A DNA stretch of 64,000 nucleotides from Blastomyces gilchristii SLH14081 (taxonomy: Eukaryota > Ascomycota > Eurotiomycetes > Onygenales > Ajellomycetaceae), in assembly GCF_000003855.2 (NCBI RefSeq), contig NW_003101660.1, forward strand, positions 1-64,000. The letters run 5' to 3'. A program made the position numbers and the translations under genes. Below, piece by piece: positions 1 to 10,828 of this stretch. The notes under the pieces are model-generated. The model did not search any database and was not told the origin of the DNA. It saw nothing but the letters and a program-made list of their open reading frames with translations. The first letter of the stretch is position 1, and the number at the start of each line of letters is the position of its first letter.

Positions 1-167
1 GAGGGCAGGGATGCGACGTGGAAGGTGGGTTTTTTCACGTCGGCAATCCCCAGTGGGTTGATTGTGAAGGGGAGGTTGAGTTCGAGGAGGATGATGGCTA
101 CCTTTAAGGGGTTGGGGGGCCCGAGGATGGTGCCGTAGAGGAGGAGGGGTTTGATTGTTTGTGCCAT
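1..167 (-). CDS. Glutathione S-transferase, N-terminal part (gene runs off left edge)
   Basis: Reading the minus strand from an ATG at 165-167 gives 55 open codons that reach the window edge. The N-terminus reads MAQTIKPLLLYG, followed by GPPNPLKVAIILLELNLPF. This is the pattern of the thioredoxin-like N-terminal domain of fungal Ure2-type glutathione S-transferases: a beta strand, then the G-P-N-P-x-K-V helix start, then a short 'LPF/LPY' turn. Such enzymes conjugate glutathione to electrophiles in the cytosol. The glutathione-binding Ser/Asn residues and the all-helical C-terminal domain lie outside the window. Family assignment rests on this one short segment, so substrate and subclass cannot be given. 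Confidence 0.72.
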   Translation of the reverse strand, partial: MAQTIKPLLLYGTILGPPNPLKVAIILLELNLPFTINPLGIADVKKPTFHVASLP

Positions 168-195
168 TTTTTTGGGCCTTGTTGGTTGGGTTTTA

Positions 196-227
<32 letters not shown>

Positions 228-1440
228 TGGTTTTGGGAAGGTCTTTTTTGGCTGTGGTGGTAGATAGGGGACCGGTTTGGTTTCTTCGGTTCACCTATGC
301 TGCTATGGTGAAGACTGAGTTGGTGTTTGATGAAATTGAGCCCTTGAAGACGGGCATTGAGCATATCTTATATAGGCCGCGAGCCACGATGATATAGTGT
401 AATAAACGGCTTCTTAGCAGAACCCGAGGCACCAAGAGCCCTTTCAGCTGGAGAATAGAGCAGGCTCAACATGGTTAGTTACTTGCTCAGATGTCCAGGA
501 TTTCGGTCCAGCAAACAGGCGTTCGCTAGGGGTTCCAGGGATGGATGAACCCAGCCCAGGAGCGCCGTCATAGCTCATACATTGATATCAACCTCAACAC
601 ATATCTTTATCTTCCTGTAATCATCCAGGTCTATTGCCCCATGGAGCAACCTTAACCTTAGTCCGGAACCCTCCCCTCCGACTTGCCAGCCAGCTTGGGT
701 AAGCATATTAATAATGTTATATGTTGTAGTTAGAAGAATCAATGCGTTTTACTGTATGGAGTACCACCAGTAGGATTCAAACGATACGTTTTCAAATCTT
801 TGTCATCTCGTTTGGTGACATTATTCATTATGTCATCTTCTGCTATTGAATTTTTGTCAGTTAGCCGCTGGAAATGCAACATGGCAACTCGTGATCCGAA
901 GGGATACTCGTATAGTTACACATACCAGAACCCCGAAACCCAAACTCTCACCCCGAACCCACCACCAACTCCTAAGTACAGTACACAAACACATTACTTA
1001 GCACATAACAGGATCCCACATCATCACGAGATCTGTCTCCCAATTAATCAGCCGTTCGCAGATCCGGACCTGGCCTCTGGGAAACAGTGCAGTGCGCCTG
1101 TGATACGAGAGCCCGCGTCGCGGGATGGATGGTTTCGATTCCGCGCCTGAAGCACAAAAGAAAAGAGCAAACTCCGGCAAGCTGCCAAGGGCCATTTTTG
1201 TTGTTGTTTGAACACAACTGCTCGACAGGGGTATCGGATTTGGGATTTGGGATTTTGCGGCCCGCGAGATCTTACCCCGCTCAATGCCAGACTTCCGTTG
1301 AAACAAAGGTGAAGAACTCGGACTAGTTAGGCTATGTAATGATCATTATCTAGGTTATATGGTATTATTAATCGATTTACGTGGGGACATTCTGCTGCCC
1401 CAGGGGTTGGGGGGTGGTGTGAAAGATGTTGGCCTTGAAG
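168..1440. other. Intergenic region upstream of the GST gene
   Basis: Normal-GC DNA with no convincing gene. It should contain the promoter of the minus-strand GST gene. It starts with a T-rich stretch at about 166-245. Open frames on both strands around 1000-1326 lack homology-like composition or splice context and were not accepted. The GC content drops sharply after about 1500. Confidence 0.6.
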
Positions 1441-1444
1441 GGTT

Positions 1445-1743
1445 CAACGCCCGCTTCCACCCAACGCCCGTCTCTGTAAATCTATTTCAATCAACTTCAA
1501 TTATTAGTATCTCAATGAATATTCATTGAAAAGTGTTCTAGAAAGTAATCTATATATATATATTATCTCTCTATTTATTATAGAAAAACCAACTTTTCCA
1601 TGCAAAAAATGCTGTAACATGAACATCACGTGCACCCCATCAAAAATATCCACTGTAGTTGGTGCCCGCCCAGTGGCATTGTCCTAGCAATTGCTCCATC
1701 TAACGTGATGAACCACTCAACGCCCGCTTACACCCAACGCCCG
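1445..1743. repeat. Two copies of a 26-bp motif built from paired CAACGCCCG boxes
   Basis: CAACGCCCG occurs at 1445-1453, 1462-1470, 1718-1726 and 1735-1743. Within each pair the boxes are 17 bp apart, with CTT[C/A]CACC between them. The two pairs are in the same orientation, 273 bp apart. The block sits exactly where normal-GC DNA gives way to the GC-poor island. It resembles subterminal repeats of a DNA transposon, but no terminal repeats or transposase could be recognised. Confidence 0.7.
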
Positions 1744-2267
1744 CCATTTCGCCATCATGATGATGAAATATTTTCAACAATATCTCAACAACATAATTAG
1801 ATTTTAAGATGATATATTATATGATAAAAATATATATAGAAAATTACACATAAAAATATACAGCTAATTCTATAGATATTTATTAAGCTTAATAACTCAT
1901 TTAAAATATGAAATCTTGAGTGAAGACAGATTTAGTAAGTAAGCAGCTATTAAATCAGTAAAGATTATAATATTATCAGATTTCTCTAATAGTGAATCTA
2001 TAAGTATTTTAACAGAGTTCTGAAAATGTGATTTAATCACTCTTTATAAAATTAAGAGTCTACTTTTCTGATTAAAGAGATAATTTTTAAATTATATAAT
2101 CTTTTTCTTATTCAATTATAATTACTGCTATATAATTTGCGGAGCAAAGCGAAGCAATATATTAGATGCTTTAAAAACCTGATTAGAATAGAAGATATGA
2201 TCTTGCAGATCTCATTCTATAATATGATTGATTGAAAAAATACATATCTTATATAACTACTTATAGA

Positions 2268-2311
2268 GAAAGCTGTAATAGTCTGTATAGAAAGCTGCAA
2301 TAGTCTGTATA
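2268..2311. repeat. 22-bp tandem duplication
   Basis: Two adjacent 22-bp units (2268-2289 and 2290-2311) read GAAAGCTG[T/C]AATAGTCTG then TATA, differing by one C/T transition. They lie just before the first MITE copy. Confidence 0.8.
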
Positions 2312-2323
2312 GATAGTTATTAC

Positions 2324-2829
2324 TAGACTGACTGCCAGAATTATGAATTTCATGTTTAATCTTATTTAATCTAGTCTTATACATTTCTTAATGTGAATCT
2401 CACTGAGATTAATTATTAAAAAAACATGTAAAGTAGCTATTCATCAGATCTTAAAATAAGATTATGACTTAGAAAAAATAAGAAAGTGATCTCATTTAAT
2501 TTCATTTAGTCTTATTCTTGATATAAAGTTACTATTTTTAGACATTTCAAGGTTTTTCTTAGACTATTTTTAATTTTTTAAAAAGTAACACTTTTTGATA
2601 ACACTTAAATAAGATTTAAAGTCATTTAAAGCAATAAAAATAATTTAAATTGAGAAGTGAAAATCATGGTCTCATTTGAAAAATGTAATAAAAGTTAATA
2701 GTAAGTCTCACTGAAACAGTATAAAACTACTATCTAATCTTAAAACAGTGTAATGAGATCAGTTAAATTGATAATAAGACTATTAAATATTCTGATTCTG
2801 ATCTTAGATATGATCACATGATCAGTGTA
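2324..2829 (+). mobile_element. hAT-like MITE, copy 1 (506 bp, heavily mutated)
   Basis: This copy aligns end to end with the copy at 11886-12391 and has the same 506-bp length. The left end reads TAGACTGACTGCC. The right end is the mutated GATCAGTGTA. Flanking octamers are GTTATTAC (2316-2323) and CTCATTAT (2830-2837). Two of their three differences are C/T, so they may be a decayed target duplication. There is no coding capacity. The core contains the hairpin AAAAAGTAACACTTTTT found in the other copies. Confidence 0.85.
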
Positions 2830-3211
2830 CTCATTATACAGTTTTAAAATTAAATAGTTATTATTATTATTATTCTTCAATTATAGATGTATATAGTCAG
2901 AGACTATGATATTTATCTGAGAACTTTTAGTTCTCAGGGTTTTTTCTATATCTATAAAGTCAACTATTATATATTTATCAATTTCAGATATGTAAAATCA
3001 GAAAATTCTAGCTCAGAATATTAAAACTGTTTATAAATTACAGTATTTTAATATCTTCTAATACTTTGAAATCATTTGATAATATCATGACAAAAGAAAA
3101 GAGAACATAGTCTTAAAGATAGACATATTAAATAGATAGATAGAAAAGAACAGAAAAGAAAACTATAGAATAAGATCTCTGTAGTTTATATTTTAAGCTA
3201 TATACATATTT

Positions 3212-3520
3212 TGTAAGAGGTCTACGCCGAATAGATCAGTATAATATTGATAGGTCTTATATAACAAAGATAAAAATGTTAGAGAAGAAAAGAAAGAGAA
3301 AGTGTGAGAATCAGTAATTGAGGTGGATATTTATATGTGTATGTGATGGTGTACATGATGGAGCTTCGGGGCGGGAGAATATACACGTGTTCATAGCAGC
3401 TGAGGATCAGTGATTGAGAATGGCTGAGAATCAGAGTATATGTGTTCAAGAATGAAGTGATTGAAATCTGTGAAGTGTAACAGAATAGTCTATATAATTG
3501 ATCAGGCACAGCCTGTCACA
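3212..3520 (-). repeat. 3' LTR of element 1
   Basis: A 309-bp copy of the family A LTR, more mutated than its partner: TGTCACA where the other has CGCCACA, and few CpG left. It is immediately preceded by TATTT, the left target duplication. Confidence 0.92.
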
Positions 3521-3559
3521 TTAGTCCTCTCTTTCAGAAGCAGTTCTTATCAGTCAAGA

Positions 3560-6500
3560 GCTGCTGTTTCAGATAACACAGAACTCAGAGTTCAGGTCAG
3601 TTGATTATAGCTGACTCATTTCATAAGATATTATCAGTCACAGTCATGAGATCTCTTATCAAGAATATTCTCAATCTCTCACTCAAGCTCATTATCTTCT
3701 TCTATGATGTCTGATAGCTGTCAGTCAGAAGTCAGTTGAAAAGAAAACAGATCAGTGACAGTGTGATAAAGCAAGCTTATGTGAAATACATTATAAATCT
3801 CTGATAATGTGTCAAGATAGTAGTTATGACTATTTAGAACTTCTATTACTTTATACTTGACATGGCAGTAATCTAGTGTACAAGATGAACATGTGATTCA
3901 TATATTTTTAAGATTCAATTATATCAGATCTTCTATCTTATATTGTTCAGCAGAGTCTCAGTGAACATTGATTTAATTCTCTTGATCTTGTTTCACAGTT
4001 GTCATGAAGACCTCTGCTTAATCACAGACATCTTAAAGTTTCATTACTATATTATCAGTGATCTGAATCAGACTACAGAGGTTCAGTGTGAACTGTGTGA
4101 TCTCTAGAAGATTCAACACTTTCATATAATATCTGTGTGTAAGAAAGAACAGGCTTATATCTGTTAAAATGACATCTCAACTGTTGATAGCAATCTCTGT
4201 ATATAGAAGAAGATTATATCAATTATCTTATAAGTAATTGCAGAACTTACAGAGATAATTCTTCATGATCTGAATTGTTCATTCTGATATATTATCAGTC
4301 TCAGAGTGATAGACAGTTGATAGATAGTATATAATCTTGAGAACTTGACAGATTCTTGTTTAGAGAGTGCTCACAAATTGACAGCTCTGATTCAATACTA
4401 TAGATCTCAGTAATTCATACATCTGATAGAATGAGCTTCATAGAAAAGCTTCAATGACTTGTTCAGTATTCATCTTATCATAAGATTTCAATATTATATC
4501 TTTGCTCAGTTGATTCACAATGATCAGAATGTTTCTACAACTCTTACTCTCAGATAGATTAATAGTGAAATTAATTACTACATCTTGTCAGATTCTATCA
4601 GAGATATTGAGTGATTTTAATAGATCTTTTCTACAGTTCTTTCATAAGATAATAGAAGAATAGTAATTGCAGTTTCAGACAAAGTATCTGATGCTATTTA
4701 ATATCTTGAGTCAGTAGAACTCTTAGAAGATTATTCTATACAGTTGTTTACAGCCTGAATAACTGATTATATACAAATCATGCATCTCTTGTATTATCTG
4801 AGTGTGTAAGAGCTCAGAGTGAGAAACTCAGTGTCATTTATAAAATTGTAGAGTATTATTATTATCAATTGAACATTCTGAGATATCAGTTCTTATACAT
4901 AGTTCTGAGGAAAATCAGAGTGCTTCTTGATATACTGCTTTAGTAAGAGTCTGAAGAAGTTTATCTGTCTGAGCTGCTATATATCACAGTTTATTCAGTG
5001 TAGAAGAAGTGAAGATATCAATAGCAGTTCTAACTGAAGAAGTACATATAGTGTCATGAACTGTTTCATCTTGATCAACTAGTATCTTCAGATTCAAGAG
5101 TCAGTGCTCTTGATTCATTCAGTGAGTATCTATTACATCAGATAATATATCTTACTCTCATTATAAGAGAGTATCTGTCATTAAGTTCTGACTATCAGAA
5201 CAGTAGTGTATTATAAAATAAAAGCAGCTTAAGAACTCAGATCATTGTATCTATTATTCAGTGAGTTTATAAGTAGTTATAAAGTATTTAAGATTCTTAT
5301 AATCTATGACTATCTCAAATTTGAAGATACTTCAGAGTTCAGAGTCTCATTCTTCTAAACAGTATATAATTATGAGAAGTTTCTTATCATAGATCTTATA
5401 ATTGTATTCAGCAGAACTTAGTTTCTTAGATATGAAGATACATGATTATAGAATATCTTCATTATTATATTATAATATCACTTCTTCTATCATATAGCTA
5501 GAGAAATCAGTTTCAATAACTATCTTATGATCAGAATTAAATGTTATCAGTAGAGAAGTATTAATGAATATCTTCTTCATCTGTATAAATGCAGCTTCAG
5601 TATTTATTAATCATTGAAATACTGAGTCTTTCTTAATGAGATCTGTAAGTGATCTCATAATATCTGAGAAGTTTTGTATAAATCACTGATAGAAGTTAGC
5701 AAATCTGATAAAGCTTTATATATTTTTCACAGTATACAGAGCTTCTCATTCACAGAATAGCAGAGACTTTCTCAGAATTCATTCAAATTCTCTTACCAGC
5801 TTCTATAATAAAACTCAGATACTTAATACTCTTGACTTTAAAATCATACTTGTTAATATCTATTGATAGTTCTGCTTCTCATAGCTATTATAATATCTTT
5901 CATATATACTCTTGATATTCTTTTCTGAATTTATCAGTGAAGATGAGAATGTTATCTAGATAAGCAGATACAAACTTATTAAGAAAATCTCAGAGTACTC
6001 AGTTAATATACTTCTGAAATATACTGAGAGTATTGATCAGTTCAAAGAGTGTGACTATTTATTCAAAGAGATCATAACATGTTCAGAATACTGTAAGTTA
6101 TTCATCTTCTTTAATGATATGAATCTTATGAAATGCAGTAATAATATCTAGTTTTATAAATTATTGAGCTTATCTGATCTGTGCTAGGGTTTCATTGATG
6201 AGAGATAAGAGATATCAATCTTTCTTTATCAATCTGTTCAGATCTTGATAGTTCACACAGAATCAGAGTTCTTCACCTGATTTCTTTATAAAGAGAATAG
6301 AGGCTGCAGTGAAAGAGTTACTAATGTGTATAAATTCTTTATTCAACAGATTATTGAGTGTCTTTTGAAGAAGAAGAAGTTCATCTCAGAACATATTATA
6401 AAGAGAGTCTTATAATAATTCAGAATTCTTATCATTCTTTTTCTCTAACTTAATACTGTGATTCACTTCAGAATCTTATAAGAAAGATATGTTTATAATA

Positions 6501-7105
6501 TTATCTTATCAGAAGACATCTAGATATTCATGATATTATTGAGAGAGTTTTGTATAAGAATCTGTTATTATAATATAAGATAATTTTTCTAGAGTCTTTT
6601 TAATATCAGTCAGATTAATAAAATAGATTGATATATAATTCTGCTGTTAGTGATTCTTTCAGTGACTTCTTTTTCTGAGCATTTCATAGATATTAGCAGA
6701 GATCTGTGTCAGATTAATAGTCTTATAAATATCATCTTTATGAATTCTATTATTGTTAGAGAATATCAAGCTTCTGTTTTAAGCATTCAATAAGATGCCT
6801 TGTTCAGATAGTCAGGCAAGTTCTAATATAAGATTGTAATCAAGATTATCAACTTCATATACATAGACATCTTCATGTTAATGTTCTCTCACATCTATGA
6901 TCAGCTTCATCATGTAACAGATATAAATGTCTTTTGAATCATTAAATTCTGTGAGGAGTTGAGATTTTAATAAAGAGATATACTGAAGATTATGATGTCT
7001 TATAACTGAAGATTTTATCATTGTATAGTGACATAGATCACTGTCTATCATGACTTTCATATTATACATATTATCAATCACAGTAGATACAAGAATCACA
7101 TTCAT
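3560..7105 (-). pseudogene. Degraded family A pol (protease, RT, RNase H, integrase, chromodomain)
   Basis: The only sizeable open stretch is 6878-7105, an aspartic protease remnant with MIDSDLCHYTMIKSSVI. The active-site D-S-G has become D-S-D. Downstream on the same strand a frame with stops gives SAYLDNILIF, the catalytic Y-x-D-D region of Gypsy reverse transcriptase, near 5950-5970. Near the 3' end, sequence homologous to the EIENILNKR and YLIK chromodomain segments of element 3 can be read. Stops frequently replace Trp, Arg or Gln codons, which fits RIP-type transitions. Confidence 0.8.
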
Positions 7106-8585
7106 TATTATCTTCTCTTCAAATCATTGTCATCTGACCTCTTCAAGCTTCTGTTTATGAATTTGAACAGAAGCTAATCTTTTCTCTGTTTCACTGAGAT
7201 ATTCTTATAGTTATCTTCTGAATCTTTCTCTAATATAACATGATTGACATGGACAGACACTGATTCATCTTTTAAATGAGAAAATGCTGATCTTTCTCTT
7301 AAGTATGAAGATACATAGGTTGATCAGCAGTTGAAAGCAATGTGTTCTGATCAGTTACAGTTAATGCACACTTTATATTGATGTTAATCAGTGACTTCTT
7401 TGAGAGTGATCTCAGAAACTCAGAAGCCTGTCTGAACAGCAGAGACTCTTGCTTATGTATAGATATTCAAGTCTACTCAATTCATAGTATCTGCATCATT
7501 GTTATTCCTCAGTACAGATGTATGAGTCACTGAGATGTAATATCTTCTGCTACTGTTCTATATATTCTTGAGCTTAGTAAGACAGTCATTTATTGTTCAG
7601 AGCTGTGTGTAGAAGTCTTTATAAGTCTGATCTTTATCTGCACTTATAAGGGCTTGTAAGAGCTCAAAAGTTAATGTCTTCTTAAGTATGCTAATCTTCA
7701 TTTAATTCTCTCAAGATTAATTATCTGCTTCTAGAATCTTAGTGTTGAAGTCAGAAATGAATGTTATAAGAGAAATATTCCTCTGTCAGATACTCTGTAG
7801 TTAATCTAATACTTTCTGTTGTATAACAGTGTCTCAGAACAGAATATCAAGATGTTTTATAATATTATCAGATATTCACAATACTGGTTCACATGCTTTT
7901 ATTTATGAATGAAACTTCTATTTCATATAATCTTTCAATTATTCATTGATATATCAATCTTAATTAATTAATGAACTGATGGTATCTTCATCTATACTCA
8001 GTTTCATGAGCATTTTCATCCTTTATAATAAGTAAAGAGTGAGATCAGAAGTATTGAAATATATAAGAGTATTTAAGTGTTCTTTCAGTGCTTTTGTATT
8101 CAATTCTGTAGATGTTGAAATTGTGTGAGTTAGTTATTGAATCTCTTTGTATTAATGTTATTAAGTTGCATGCATATCAGCTATTTATTATTATTATAGT
8201 TTCAACATTGCTCAGAGTCACTGTGATACTGTGTCTATGCTCATGTTCAGAAGTTCTCTCATATTATTATTAGACATGATTATATCATTTATCAGATGTG
8301 TGATATCTGTGAAATTTGAAGAAGTGTAATTATATGAATATCTCATATATCTGAGTGTCAGAACTCTCAGGTCTTTCACTGATATTCTCTTTATAGAATC
8401 TTATTACAGGGTCAGAGTGACTGATAAGCAGCTTCTATCTGAGAACTCAGTGTTCACTTAACTATTTCTCTATTTCTTACATGTTATTACATGTTTGAAT
8501 ATTTCTTGATGAATAATTGTTCCTGATGAGAAGACAATACATGAATAATTATTTTCTAATAAGAAGACAATGAACATTTTTATAG

Positions 8586-8894
8586 TGTAAGAGACCTACA
8601 CTGAATAGATCAGTATAATATTGATAGGTCTTATATAACAAAGATAAAAATGTTAGAGAAGAAAAGAAAGAGAAAGTGTGAGAATTGATGATTGAGATGA
8701 ATATTTATACGCGTATGTGGTGGTGTACACAGTGAAGCTTCAGGGCGGGAGAATATACACGCGTTCATAGTGGCCGAGGATCGGCGATTGAGAATGACTG
8801 AGAATCGGAGTGTATGTGTTCAAGAATGAAGTGATTGAAATCTGTGAAGTGTAATGAAATAGTCTATATGATTGATCGGGCGCAGCCCGCCACA
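8586..8894 (-). repeat. 5' LTR of element 1
   Basis: A 309-bp LTR of family A that keeps far more CpG than its partner (ACGCGTATGTGG, GGCCGAGGATCGGCG, GGGCGCAGCCCGCC). It is followed by the right target duplication TATTT. It shows that the unmutated LTR was fairly GC-rich. Confidence 0.92.
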
Positions 8895-9075
8895 TATTTT
8901 AACACTCTATATAATCAATCACTGTCTCTATTCTCTCAGACTTACTTCAGAGATTATCATTTTCTCTAAAGAGCTGCTACTTAGTTAGCTTCTATAACTA
9001 GCTTACTTATAAGTAAGATTCTTACTAAGAATAATATCAGAGCTACTTAATTCTAGTTAAGTTTCTAATCTTTTC

Positions 9076-9357
9076 TGTGACGAGCTGCGTCTGATCAATT
9101 ATATTTTATTTATTTTCATTACCCTTCACAGATTTTTATCGTTTTTATTCTAAGTTACTGATTCTTGACTGAAATCTATGAAACTTCTATTCTTCTGCTC
9201 TGAAGTTCCACTGTGTACATCATTACATATATATATAAATATTCACTCTGATCACTGATTCTCATACTTTCTCTTTCTTTCCTTCTCTAACATTTTTTAC
9301 TTTGTTATATAAGACCTATAAATATCATATCAATCTATTCAGTGTAGGTCTCTTATA
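9076..9357 (+). repeat. 5' LTR of element 2
   Basis: A 282-bp LTR starting TGTGACGAGCTGCG and ending CTCTTATA (CA mutated to TA). It is shorter than the element 3 LTRs (345 bp) because fewer internal tandem units are present. The leader that follows matches those of elements 1 and 3, with the repeated phrase ATCTTCTTATTAGAAAT / CATCTTCTCATTAGAAAT. Confidence 0.9.
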
Positions 9358-10828
9358 CTTGAAAAATATTCATTATCTTCTTATTAGAAATAATTATTCA
9401 CATGTCATCTTCTCATTAGAAATGATTACTTATTAAGAAGATATCTGAATGCGTAATAACATATAAGAAATAGAAAAAAAATCAAATAGCTAAGTAAATA
9501 TTAAGTCTCTAGATAGAAGCTTACTCATCAGTTACTCTAGCCTTATAATAAGATCTTACAAGAGAATGTCAGTGAAAGACCTGAGAGTTCTGACATCTTA
9601 GATATATAAGATATTCATATAATTACACTTCTTCAGATTTCATAGATATCACATATTCAATGAACAACATATCTAATAACAATATGAGAGAACTCTTGAA
9701 TACAAGTATAGAAGTAATATCACAGTGACTTTAAGTAATATTAAAATTACAACAGTAACAGATAGCTGATATGCATGTGACTTAATAACTTCAATATGAG
9801 GAAATTCAATGATTAACTTAATAAGAAACTCATGTAATTTCAACATTTACAGAATCAAATACAAAAGTGCTGAAAGAATGCTTAGATACTCTTATATATT
9901 TTAATACTTTCAATCTCACTCTCTACTCATTATGAAGAATGGAAATACTTGTGAAACTGAGTGTAGATAGAGATATCATTAGATTATTAATTAATCAAGA
10001 TTGATATATCAATAACTGATTGAAGAATCATATAAAACAGAAGTTTCATTCATGAATAAAAGTATGTGAATCTGCATTGTGAACATCTGATAATATCATC
10101 AAATATCTTAATATTCTGTTTCAAGACACTTTCATACAATAGAAAGTATTAGATTGATTACAGAGTATCTAACAGAGAAACACTTCTCTTATAACATTTA
10201 TCTCTGACTTTGACACTCAGATCTTAGAAGCAGGTGATCAATCTTGAGAGAATTGAATAAAGATTAGTATGCTTAAGAAGACATTGACTTTTAAACTCTT
10301 ACAGACTCTTATAAGTATAAATAAAGACTTAACTTATGAAGACTTCTGCACACAGCTCTGAACATTGAATAATTATCTTATCAAGCTCAAGAGTATACAG
10401 AACAGTGATAGAAGATGTTACATCTTAGTCACTCATACATCTGTGCTGAAGAATAATAGTAATGATACAGATATCATGAACTGAATAGATTTAAATGTCT
10501 ATACATAAGCAAGAGTCTCTGTCATCTGAATAGGCTTCTGAGTTTCTGAGATCACTCTCAAAGAAGTCACTGATTAATATCAATGTGAAGTATATATCAA
10601 CTATAACTGATTAGAACATATTACTTTCAACTGCTAATTAATCTATGTGTCTTCTCATTCAAAGAATAAATCAGCATCTGTTCATATTAATCACATTGCA
10701 GTGAAGAAAGATTCAGAAGATAACTATAAAAACACTCTGATAAAACAGAGAAAAGATTAGCTTCTGTTTAAATTTATAAACAGAAGCTTGAAGAGATCAG
10801 ATGATAATAATTTGAAGAAAAAATAACA

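Larger units (their letters stand above)
3212..8894 (-). mobile_element. Element 1: complete Gypsy/chromovirus LTR retrotransposon, family A
   Basis: Two 309-bp LTRs lie in the same orientation at 3212-3520 and 8586-8894, enclosing 5065 bp. The element is flanked by the perfect 5-bp duplication TATTT (3207-3211 and 8895-8899). The LTR termini are TGTAAGAG and TGTCACA/CGCCACA, so they obey the TG...CA rule. Coding runs on the minus strand: protease at 6878-7105, a YLDN-type reverse transcriptase motif near 5950-5970, and chromodomain-like sequence near 3600-3690. A purine tract (GAAAGAGAGGAC on the minus strand) abuts the 3' LTR. The frames carry many stops, so the element cannot be autonomous. 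Confidence 0.93.

Noticed and set aside
155..397. Plus-strand frame with hydrophobic start opposite the GST gene
   Set aside because: It starts at TTG, not ATG, and its hydrophobic residues come from a T-rich stretch.
998..1326. Overlapping open frames of 78-102 codons on both strands
   Set aside because: No recognisable content, no splice signals and mutually exclusive; typical chance frames in normal-GC DNA.
3279..3509. 76-codon frame in the element 1 LTR
   Set aside because: It lies wholly within a non-coding LTR and is not kept in the partner LTR.
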